From contig JADFJI010000132.1 of assembly GCA_022566235.1 (NCBI GenBank), positions 1-6,626 of the forward strand: a DNA stretch of 6,626 bases, written 5' to 3'. Origin of the DNA: Chloroflexota bacterium (GTDB lineage: Bacteria; Chloroflexota; Dehalococcoidia; Plut-88900). The translations under genes and the position numbers were made by a program. Under the pieces are notes generated by a model. It was not told where the DNA came from and made no database searches. It saw nothing but the letters and a program-made list of their open reading frames with translations. The first letter of the stretch is position 1; each line of letters starts with the position of its first letter. Below are positions 1 through 5,506 of the stretch, in pieces.

Positions 1-804
1 TCCTGGAAGTTGCCTTTCCTGGATTCAGATGGATACCTGTTTCCGCCGGTGGACTTTCGGTTCGATGACCCTCCGGCCCTGCTGGCCCTGTCCCCTCGAG
101 ACCAGATCGATCTGATCTCTACACGGCTCCTGGAGCCTGACATCTCCCTAGATAGCAGAGTAGAAATAGAGCTGGGGATCGAGGAAGGAGACAACATCTC
201 AGCCCTGGTCACGGGTACCGGTGGTGTGGCCACCTACCCCAGCGTCATACCCAACTCCATTTCCATCAGGAGGACCCTGCGCACCGTGGCCCACGAATGG
301 GTGCACCACTACATGATCTTCCATCCCCTGGGCCTAAACTACTGGGCCGATGCCGACATGATCACCGTGAACGAGACCATCGCAAACGTCATCGGCGACC
401 AGATAGGGGACGCTGTGTTCCAGGCCTACTACGCAGGCCGGATGGATGACCCGGGCCAGGAGCAGGACACGGTTTCCGGCGAGGACGACTTCGATTTCAA
501 CCGCGTGATGCGGGAGACCAGGTTGAGGGTCGACGAGTTGCTGGCCGAGGGCAAGGTGGAAGAGGCCGAGAGGTTCATGGAAGAGCGTAGGCTCTTCATA
601 GCGGAAAATGGCATCTTTCTTCGCAGGTTGAATCAGGCCTTCTTCGCCTTCAACGGCACCTACGCCGACCGTCCCGACTCGGTGAGCCCTATCGGTGGGC
701 AGGTGAAGGAGGTCAGGGCCGGGAGCAGGTCGGTTAAGGATTTCATTGGAACGGTGTCCCGGGTATCGAGCTACCAGGAGTTTCTGGCGCTGCTGGAAGA
801 GTAG
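1..804 (+). CDS. Predicted HEXXH zinc metallopeptidase (gluzincin-like), 5' end outside window
   Basis: The frame is open from the first base and ends at TAG 802-804. A TTG at 10 could be a start, but it has no clear ribosome site, so the gene probably begins upstream and this is a 3' fragment. Counting from the TTG, residues 95-99 read HEWVH, an HEXXH zinc-binding and catalytic motif. NET at 121-123 follows, with Glu122 in the place of the third zinc ligand, as in gluzincins and in the predicted aminopeptidases with HEXXH plus NExxA. After the catalytic part comes a charged, probably helical region (about 150-205), then a segment with LNQAFFAFNGTYADRP (about 207-222) and a short C-terminal helix. 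No membrane segment is visible in the part present; one may lie upstream. The substrate is unknown. The metallopeptidase call rests on the motif pair and context and is moderately sure; family assignment is tentative. Confidence 0.6.
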   Translation, partial: SWKLPFLDSDGYLFPPVDFRFDDPPALLALSPRDQIDLISTRLLEPDISLDSRVEIELGIEEGDNISALVTGTGGVATYPSVIPNSISIRRTLRTVAHEWVHHYMIFHPLGLNYWADADMITVNETIANVIGDQIGDAVFQAYYAGRMDDPGQEQDTVSGEDDFDFNRVMRETRLRVDELLAEGKVEEAERFMEERRLFIAENGIFLRRLNQAFFAFNGTYADRPDSVSPIGGQVKEVRAGSRSVKDFIGTVSRVSSYQEFLALLEE

Positions 805-825
805 AGGGCGAAGGCGCTGGAAGAA

Positions 826-852
826 TTGAGATGCATCCAGGTAAGCTATAGT
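826..852 (+). promoter_or_regulatory. Candidate sigma70-type promoter for the CoA-transferase gene
   Basis: TTGAGA at 826-831 and TATAGT at 847-852 are separated by 15 bases, shorter than the ideal 17. An overlapping TAGAAT at 852-857 gives a 20-base spacer instead. The site lies in the 138-base gap between the peptidase stop and the CoA-transferase start, the right place for a promoter. It is weaker than the two other promoters in this window and could be fortuitous. Confidence 0.33.
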
Positions 853-942
853 AGAATACCCTGTCGACGCGGCTTAGGTTCAGGTGATTGCCCATTGGCG
901 AATGGTTCTGGGTCTGTAGATACATCTTGAAAGGAGAAACGA

Positions 943-2121
943 GTGGCGGGACCACTGGAGGGAATCAGGGTTCTTGACCTGACCAGGGTTTTGGCGGGGC
1001 CTTACGCCACCATGGTCCTCTGTGACCTGGGGGCCGAGGTGATCAAGGTGGAGCGGCCCGACGGCGGGGACATGGCCCGGGGCACTGGACCCTTCATAGA
1101 CGGCGAAAGCTCCTATTTCCTGAGCCTCAACCGGGGCAAGAAGAGCGTTATCCTGGACCTGAAGGACGAGCAGGGGAAAAGGCTGTTCCTTGAGCTGGTG
1201 AAGAAGTGCGATGTCCTGGTTGAGAACTTCGTCCCCGGGGTCATGGACCGGCTGGGGGTAGGGTACGAGGTGGTCAAAGAGCACAACCCTCGCATCATCT
1301 ACGCATCGGTCTCGGGATTTGGGCAGACGGGGCCCTATACCAAGAGGCCGGCCCTGGACATCATCGTCCAGGGAATGGGCGGTATGATAAGCATCACGGG
1401 TGAGCCGGGTGGGCCACCCATACGCCCCGGGGCCTCTCTGGGCGACATAGCTGCGGGCCTCTTCACGGCCGTCGGTATACTGGCCGCCCTGCACGAGAGG
1501 GAGCGGAGCGGCCAGGGCCAGATGCTGGACGTGGCCATGCTGGACTGCCAGCTAGCCTTGCTGGAGAACGCCTTCGCCAGGTATTTCGCCACCGGCCAGG
1601 TGCCGGGCCCAATAGGCACCAGGCATCCCGTCACCACCCCCTTTCAGGTGTATGAGACCAGTGATGGACAGATAACCGTTGCCTTCGTAGGAGGGGCTAA
1701 GGACCAGTGGCCCCTGTTTTGCGCCCTCCTGGACCGGGTGGACCTGATAGACGATGAGCGTTTCCAGAACAGCTGGTCCCGCACCCAGCACTACGACGAG
1801 CTGAACCCGATGATAGTAGAAGGGATGAAGAAAAAGACCTCCGGCCAGTGGTTGAAGGAGTTGGAGGAGGCCCGTATACCCTGCGGCCCGGTAAACGATA
1901 TAATCCAGGTGGCCCAGGATCCTCAGGTGCGGGCCCGAGATATGATAACGGAAGTGCCTCACCCCAAAGGGGGAAAGGTGAAGGTGGTAAACAGCCCCAT
2001 CAAACTGTCCAGGACTCCTGCCCTGGTCAAGGGCCCGGCGCCGGGCCACGGGGCCCACACCAAGGCGGTACTGGAGGAGCTCTTGGGGTTGGATAACGAC
2101 GTTACCGACCCTTCTTCATAG
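943..2121 (+). CDS. Class III (CaiB/BaiF family) CoA-transferase
   Basis: Cytoplasmic enzyme predicted to move CoA from a CoA thioester to a carboxylic acid through an aspartyl-CoA anhydride intermediate. The 392 residues match the usual family length. The N-terminal signature is clear: PLEGIRVLDLTRVLAGP (4-20), then LGAEVIKVERP (29-39), SYFLSLNRGKKS (57-68) and LVENFVPGVMDRLG (92-105). Asp168 in PGASLGDIAAG sits where formyl-CoA transferase has its catalytic Asp169. The C-terminal part contains IPCGPVN and DPQVRAR, also typical. GTG 943 is chosen as start because AAGGAG (931-936) lies six bases upstream and the family N-terminus begins there. The gene stands apart from the flanking genes (gaps of 138 and 119 bases), so the neighbours do not reveal the substrate. 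Oxalate, succinate, carnitine, benzylsuccinate and acyl-CoA racemase relatives share these motifs, so no specific gene name is given. Confidence 0.93.
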   Translation: MAGPLEGIRVLDLTRVLAGPYATMVLCDLGAEVIKVERPDGGDMARGTGPFIDGESSYFLSLNRGKKSVILDLKDEQGKRLFLELVKKCDVLVENFVPGVMDRLGVGYEVVKEHNPRIIYASVSGFGQTGPYTKRPALDIIVQGMGGMISITGEPGGPPIRPGASLGDIAAGLFTAVGILAALHERERSGQGQMLDVAMLDCQLALLENAFARYFATGQVPGPIGTRHPVTTPFQVYETSDGQITVAFVGGAKDQWPLFCALLDRVDLIDDERFQNSWSRTQHYDELNPMIVEGMKKKTSGQWLKELEEARIPCGPVNDIIQVAQDPQVRARDMITEVPHPKGGKVKVVNSPIKLSRTPALVKGPAPGHGAHTKAVLEELLGLDNDVTDPSS

Positions 2122-2160
2122 GGTATGTTACGCGCATTGAGTGGGGAGAGACAGGAAACT

Positions 2161-2230
2161 TAGGGCCTGGCACTCATTGACACCTCAGAAATCGTTGCGC
2201 TAGAATGATTCTCTGGCCTCTAGGGCCTGG
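2161..2230 (+). repeat. 10-bp direct repeat flanking the DUF151 promoter
   Basis: TAGGGCCTGG occurs at 2161-2170 and again at 2221-2230, exactly 60 bases apart. The first copy lies seven bases before the -35 box, and the second runs into the ribosome site of the DUF151 gene. It may be a regulatory site pair or chance; no dyad symmetry is obvious. Confidence 0.35.
2177..2206 (+). promoter_or_regulatory. Sigma70-type promoter of the DUF151 gene
   Basis: A perfect TTGACA at 2177-2182 and TAGAAT (5 of 6 consensus) at 2201-2206 have an 18-base spacer. Transcription would begin near 2213, giving a leader of about 28 bases before the ATG at 2241. The earlier in-frame ATG at 2205 falls inside the -10 box and could not be in this transcript. 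Confidence 0.65.
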
Positions 2231-2235
2231 AGGAG
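2229..2235 (+). promoter_or_regulatory. Ribosome binding site that fixes the DUF151 start
   Basis: GGAGGAG lies five bases before ATG 2241. The alternative ATG at 2205 has no comparable site, so this sequence supports the shorter 185-residue protein. Confidence 0.7.
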
Positions 2236-2240
2236 CCATA

Positions 2241-2798
2241 ATGCTCGAAATGACTATCGAAAGCATCCGCGTGAGCCTGATGAACTACCAACGGGTGGTG
2301 ATCCTGAAGGAGAAGGAAGCCGACCGGTATCTTCCCATCTGGATCGGGCCCTCGGAGGCGGACGCTATAGCGGTCAAGCTACAGGACGTATCGGTCCCCA
2401 GGCCTCTAACCCACGACCTGCTTCAGTCGATCATTGTGGACCTGGGCGCAATGGTGAGCTCAATCGTTGTGTCGGAGCTGACCGACGATACCTTCTACGC
2501 CAAGATAATACTGGAGACGAATGGGAGGAAGGTGGAGATCGATTCCAGGCCCAGCGATGCCCTGGCACTGGCCGTTCGGGTCAAAGCCCCCATATACGTT
2601 GAGGAAACGGTGCTGGATAAGGCCGGCGTGGTCCTGGATAAGGAGACGGGGAAGCCGATCATCCCTTCGGATTCCTCCGGCGATCCCGCGCCCGTTGATG
2701 AAGAAGAGCTGAAGAGACTATCGGCCTTCACTGACTTCGTGGACGGCCTGGACCTGGAAGATTTCGGCCAGGGGAAATCCAAGGGGGAGTCCAAGTAA
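2241..2798 (+). CDS. DUF151 / bifunctional nuclease (BFN) family protein
   Basis: This 185-residue soluble protein belongs to the DUF151 family, named after a plant protein reported to have both DNase and RNase activity; the bacterial role is poorly defined. The family domain fills roughly residues 1-125. Its signatures are MTIESIRVSLMNYQRVVILKE near the start, RYLPIWIGPSEADAIA (29-44), VPRPLTHDLL (52-61) and the conserved IDSRPSDALALAVR (100-113). The last 50 residues are acidic and probably flexible, ending in a lysine- and glycine-rich tail; they do not clearly form a UVR motif, which some relatives carry. The start at 2241 is preferred over the in-frame ATG 2205 because it has a ribosome site and the family N-terminus begins here. 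The gene appears monocistronic, with its own promoter just upstream and an intrinsic terminator 62 bases after its stop. The family call is secure; nuclease activity is not shown. Confidence 0.93.
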   Translation: MLEMTIESIRVSLMNYQRVVILKEKEADRYLPIWIGPSEADAIAVKLQDVSVPRPLTHDLLQSIIVDLGAMVSSIVVSELTDDTFYAKIILETNGRKVEIDSRPSDALALAVRVKAPIYVEETVLDKAGVVLDKETGKPIIPSDSSGDPAPVDEEELKRLSAFTDFVDGLDLEDFGQGKSKGESK

Positions 2799-2860
2799 AG
2801 GGCCCGAGACGACCACCCTATATGTAGGCCCGAGGCCCCTTAAAAGATCAATCGTCAAGT

Positions 2861-2895
2861 AAGACGGCGCTCCAATCTAGGAGTGCCGTCTTTTT
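2861..2895 (+). terminator. Strong intrinsic terminator after the DUF151 gene
   Basis: A 13-base-pair stem (AAGACGGCGCTCC at 2861-2873 with GGAGTGCCGTCTT at 2880-2892) has one G-T wobble and a six-base loop, AATCTA. It is followed directly by a T run ending at 2895. It separates the DUF151 unit from the ATP synthase operon. Confidence 0.9.
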
Positions 2896-2950
2896 CTGGC
2901 CTCCCCTACCAGGCCGTTTAAAAAGCCTTATAAAGCGGGAATCGTCCCAT

Positions 2951-2981
2951 CGAAGGGCCTGTCCTGAGCGAAGTCGAAGGG
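2951..2981. repeat. Dispersed intergenic repeat element (REP-like)
   Basis: The core GTCCTGAGCGAAGTCGAAGG (2961-2980) is flanked by two CGAAGGG copies (2951-2957 and 2975-2981), and further out by an inverted CCATC (2947-2951) / GATGG (2981-2985). I recognise the core as a widespread intergenic repeat. Read on the minus strand it gives the peptide string FDFAQDRPF, a known source of spurious hypothetical proteins in many bacterial genomes. Here it sits in the 180-base gap between the DUF151 stop-terminator unit and the atp promoter, which contains no gene. The recognition is from memory; copy number in this genome cannot be seen. Confidence 0.6.
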
Positions 2982-3021
2982 ATGGTTGGTATTGCTATTG
3001 AACACTCTCCTGGAGCCCGCG

Positions 3022-3051
3022 TTGACCCTAGGAAAAAGTTCGTGATATAAT
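3022..3051 (+). promoter_or_regulatory. Extended -10 sigma70-type promoter of the ATP synthase operon
   Basis: TTGACC (5 of 6) at 3022-3027 and a perfect TATAAT at 3046-3051 are 18 bases apart. TG at 3043-3044 supplies the extended -10 motif. Transcription would start near 3058, leaving a leader of about 18 bases before GTG 3076. It is the best promoter in the window, as expected for a highly expressed operon. Confidence 0.8.
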
Positions 3052-3075
3052 GCACGACCCGGAGCGGGGTGGGGC

Positions 3076-3309
3076 GTGAATAGAAGCCAGTGGGTGGATA
3101 TTCTACGGCTCCTGGGGCTGGGCTGGTACGTAGTCACTGCGATTGGATTGGGAGTGGCCGCGGGCCTACTTCTAGACCACTGGATTGACGCCTCTCCGAT
3201 ATTCGTGCTTGCAGGGCTCGCCTTAGGACTGATAGCGGCCTTCTGGGGGATGTATCGGATGTTGACCCCCCTGCTAAAGGGAGATTTCAAGAGCAAGGAC
3301 GACAGTTAG
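3076..3309 (+). CDS. atpZ: AtpZ/AtpI-family small membrane protein of the ATP synthase operon
   Basis: A 77-residue membrane protein with two predicted helices (about 12-33 and 42-62) joined by the family-typical LLLDHWIDASPIFV turn; short charged ends lie on either side. Proteins of the AtpZ/AtpI (ATPase_gene1) family precede atpB in many bacteria. They have been linked to c-ring assembly or to Mg2+/Ca2+ supply, but are not part of the catalytic core. The GTG start is supported by the upstream G-rich purine stretch (GGAGCGGGG, 3061-3069) and by position just after the promoter, although this ribosome site is not canonical. The stop TAG (3307-3309) shares its last base with the GTG start of atpB, so the two are probably translationally coupled. 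It could equally be labelled atpI; two helices rather than four favour the AtpZ type. Confidence 0.85.
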   Translation: MNRSQWVDILRLLGLGWYVVTAIGLGVAAGLLLDHWIDASPIFVLAGLALGLIAAFWGMYRMLTPLLKGDFKSKDDS

Positions 3310-4616
3310 TGGGACTTCTGCGCCGACCCAAAGTGCTCCTGGCCATTGGCCTGGTACTTGGCTCTCTCATCATAAGCCATACCATACTTCGGTTCCCCTT
3401 TCCCCCCATCCAGATCAAGCCCGAGGCGCTGAGCAAAGAGCTGATCTCCTTTGGGGGATTCGGCAGTTTTAACATCACCAACACCATGCTCTCCTCCTGG
3501 TTGGGGCTGGCTGTCATCTTCGCGTTGATCTATTTCGCCACCCGAAAGCTGGGGCTGGTCCCCCGGGGCTTACAGAACCTGGTGGAGGCGGTCCTGGAGT
3601 GGCTGTACAGCATCGTGGTGTCGGTAGCCGGGCCCGGAAACGCCCGCCGTTTCTATCCCCTCGTGGCCACCATTTTCATATTCGTCATCATCAACAACTG
3701 GATCAGCCTGATGCCAGGGTACGGCACCGTTGGAAAGATGGAGCTGGCCGATGAGGTCATCGAGCACATTATTGAGGAGAAGGCTGAGGACATCGACCTG
3801 GAGCTAGAGCCGCTTGAAACAGAGCTGCAACTGGAGGAGCGTCGTGTCCATCAAGTGGAGCAGCAGTTCGAGGTGTTCCTGGATTGGAGCGAGGAGGAGC
3901 GGGCCGCGGCGCCTTCAGATCACCTCGGCAAGCAGATCTTCGCGGAGTTGGAGGGCACAGACCTCCACATATACGATAAGGTCGGCCCCTTCAGGGTGAT
4001 GCCCTTCCGCACATCCAAGCAGAAGATGTCTGCGCTGGAGTATTCAGAGGAGTACGTCACTTTCGATGATGGTGAGATCCATTTTGAGCAGCCCGAGGAC
4101 AAGCGAATCGGTCTGCTCATCCCCTATTTCCGAAATGCCAACACCGGTCTGAACACCACCCTGGCCTTGGCCCTGGTAGCGATGTTCTTCGTGGAGTTCT
4201 GGGGTGTAAGGACCCTGGGCATCTTCGGATACGGCTCCAAATTTTTCAACTTCAGCGGATTTCGCAACGGCCTGACCACAGGGTTCATTGACCTGTTCGT
4301 CGGGATGCTGGAGGCTATCAGCGAGATCGCCAGGCTCATTAGCTTTACCTTCCGTCTCTTCGGCAACATGTTCGCCGGCGAGATCCTCATCTTCGTGATG
4401 ATGTTCCTGATCCCCCTGGGCCTGGCGGTGCCCTTCTACGGGCTGGAGCTGTTTGTGGGATTCATACAGGCCACCATATTCGCTGTACTGGCCCTGATGT
4501 TCGCCACCATAGCCGTTACTGCCCACGGTCATGAAAAACATACCGAGGAGGTGGGGCAGCCCGCTGCGAATCCCGACGTAGACCAGAAGGAAGGGGTTGT
4601 CGATACTACCCCATGA
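3309..4616 (+). CDS. atpB: F-type ATP synthase subunit a, with a large acidic insertion
   Basis: Subunit a forms the two proton half-channels beside the c-ring in the membrane. Hydrophobic segments fall at about 8-27, 58-80, 115-136, 279-303 and 322-405, the last being the long helix pair typical of the family. Arg349 in FTFRLFGNMFAGE matches the essential channel arginine (E. coli Arg210), and Gln387 in GFIQATIFAVLALMF matches E. coli Gln252. At 435 residues the protein is much longer than the usual 240-300. The excess is a hydrophilic block at about 142-275, inserted between the third hydrophobic segment (NNWISLMPG) and the NTGLNTTLALAL helix. By the known topology this loop faces outside the cytoplasm. 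The block has about 35 Asp/Glu and 14 Lys/Arg. There is no stop or frame change within it, and codon use is like the rest. The GTG start overlaps the atpZ stop by one base, and AAGGA (3295-3299) serves as ribosome site. Confidence 0.95.
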   Translation: MGLLRRPKVLLAIGLVLGSLIISHTILRFPFPPIQIKPEALSKELISFGGFGSFNITNTMLSSWLGLAVIFALIYFATRKLGLVPRGLQNLVEAVLEWLYSIVVSVAGPGNARRFYPLVATIFIFVIINNWISLMPGYGTVGKMELADEVIEHIIEEKAEDIDLELEPLETELQLEERRVHQVEQQFEVFLDWSEEERAAAPSDHLGKQIFAELEGTDLHIYDKVGPFRVMPFRTSKQKMSALEYSEEYVTFDDGEIHFEQPEDKRIGLLIPYFRNANTGLNTTLALALVAMFFVEFWGVRTLGIFGYGSKFFNFSGFRNGLTTGFIDLFVGMLEAISEIARLISFTFRLFGNMFAGEILIFVMMFLIPLGLAVPFYGLELFVGFIQATIFAVLALMFATIAVTAHGHEKHTEEVGQPAANPDVDQKEGVVDTTP

Positions 4617-4660
4617 TCCTGTACTACGATCTCACTGATGAAAGCAACTAAAGGAAAATA

Positions 4661-4949
<289 letters not shown>

Positions 4950-4985
4950 CCAGTGGCGGAGGGCGGGTGCCTGCGACCTGCTGAA

Positions 4986-4991
4986 AGGAGG
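4986..4991 (+). promoter_or_regulatory. Ribosome binding site supporting the TTG start of atpF
   Basis: A perfect AGGAGG lies five bases before TTG 4997. No ATG or GTG near it begins the frame with the expected short N-terminus, so the site decides in favour of the rare TTG. Confidence 0.8.
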
Positions 4992-4996
4992 GGCCA

Positions 4997-5503
4997 TTGG
5001 GAGAGCTAGGAATCAATCTGCCGGGGCTGGTGGTGCAGCTATTCAACGTAGCTCTGATCTTGATTATCCTGCGCCTGCTTTTATATAAGCCCATTCTGGG
5101 GTTACTGGACCGGCGCTCCATTAGAATCAAGGAGAGCCTTGAGGCTGCAGAGCGGGCCCAGACCGAGTCGGCCCGTAGCGAGGAGCAGGTCAAGAAGATC
5201 CTGACCGAAGCCCGGCAGGAAGGACAAAGCCTGATTAATCAGGCGGCTGAGATGGGGGAGCGGGTAAAGGATGAGGCCAGGGACAAGGCCAAGGAGGAGG
5301 GCGAGGCCCTGATCACCAGGGCCAGGAGCGAGATCGGACGGGAGAGGGACGAGGCCGTCGAGAAGGTGCGCCGAGAGTTCTCCAGCCTGGCTATCCTGGC
5401 TGCGGAGAAGGTCATCGACACCGAGTTGGACGAAAAGCGACATCGCAAGCTCATCGACTCCGTCCTGGAGGAGAGCCTGACCTCCACGGAAGAGGAGGAG
5501 TAG
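4997..5503 (+). CDS. atpF: F-type ATP synthase subunit b (peripheral stalk)
   Basis: Subunit b anchors the stator: one membrane helix, then a long helical stalk that reaches up to the delta subunit and F1. The 168 residues are the normal length. LGINLPGLVVQLFN leads into a single membrane helix (about 8-30). YKPILGLLDRR (30-40) is the usual junction with the stalk, and a highly charged Glu/Lys/Arg/Ala-rich coiled region runs from about 41 to 125. The C-terminal SSLAILAAEKVIDTELDEKRH (129-149) matches the conserved part that contacts delta. The tail is a run of Glu. TTG is taken as start because of the AGGAGG upstream and because it gives the canonical short N-terminus. It lies 47 bases after atpE, and only three bases separate its stop from the next gene. 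Confidence 0.95.
   Translation: MGELGINLPGLVVQLFNVALILIILRLLLYKPILGLLDRRSIRIKESLEAAERAQTESARSEEQVKKILTEARQEGQSLINQAAEMGERVKDEARDKAKEEGEALITRARSEIGRERDEAVEKVRREFSSLAILAAEKVIDTELDEKRHRKLIDSVLEESLTSTEEEE
5493..5498 (+). promoter_or_regulatory. Ribosome binding site supporting the GTG start of atpH
   Basis: AGGAGG, encoded by the poly-Glu end of atpF, lies eight bases before GTG 5507. Its position inside the preceding gene indicates tight coupling of atpF and atpH translation. Confidence 0.75.
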
Positions 5504-5506
5504 CCA

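Noticed and set aside
880..1494. Minus-strand open frame of 204 codons opposite the CoA-transferase
   Set aside because: It is the antisense shadow of a well-conserved gene and shows no recognisable motif.
1848..2096. Plus-strand out-of-frame ORF of 82 codons inside the CoA-transferase
   Set aside because: Gly/Pro-rich composition typical of an alternate frame in GC-rich DNA; contained in a confirmed gene.
2138..2176. Inverted pair TGAGTG / CACTCA after the CoA-transferase as a terminator
   Set aside because: The stem is only six pairs, the loop is 27 bases and there is no T run. No terminator could be supported for this gene.
2205..2240. Longer start of the DUF151 protein at ATG 2205
   Set aside because: The codon lies inside the -10 box of the promoter and has no ribosome site. 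The family N-terminus and GGAGGAG point to ATG 2241.
2928..3296. Minus-strand open frame of 122 codons across the intergenic gap and atpZ
   Set aside because: It contains the FDFAQDRPF string produced by the intergenic repeat and overlaps the atp promoter and atpZ; such frames are known artefacts.
3732..4133. Subunit a insertion as a sequencing frameshift or inserted element
   Set aside because: The frame is continuous, codon use matches the rest of atpB, and family motifs are intact on both sides; no terminal repeats are seen.
4044..4541. Minus-strand open frame of 165 codons opposite atpB
   Set aside because: It is antisense to the conserved channel region of subunit a and has low-complexity Glu/Gln/His composition; a shadow frame.
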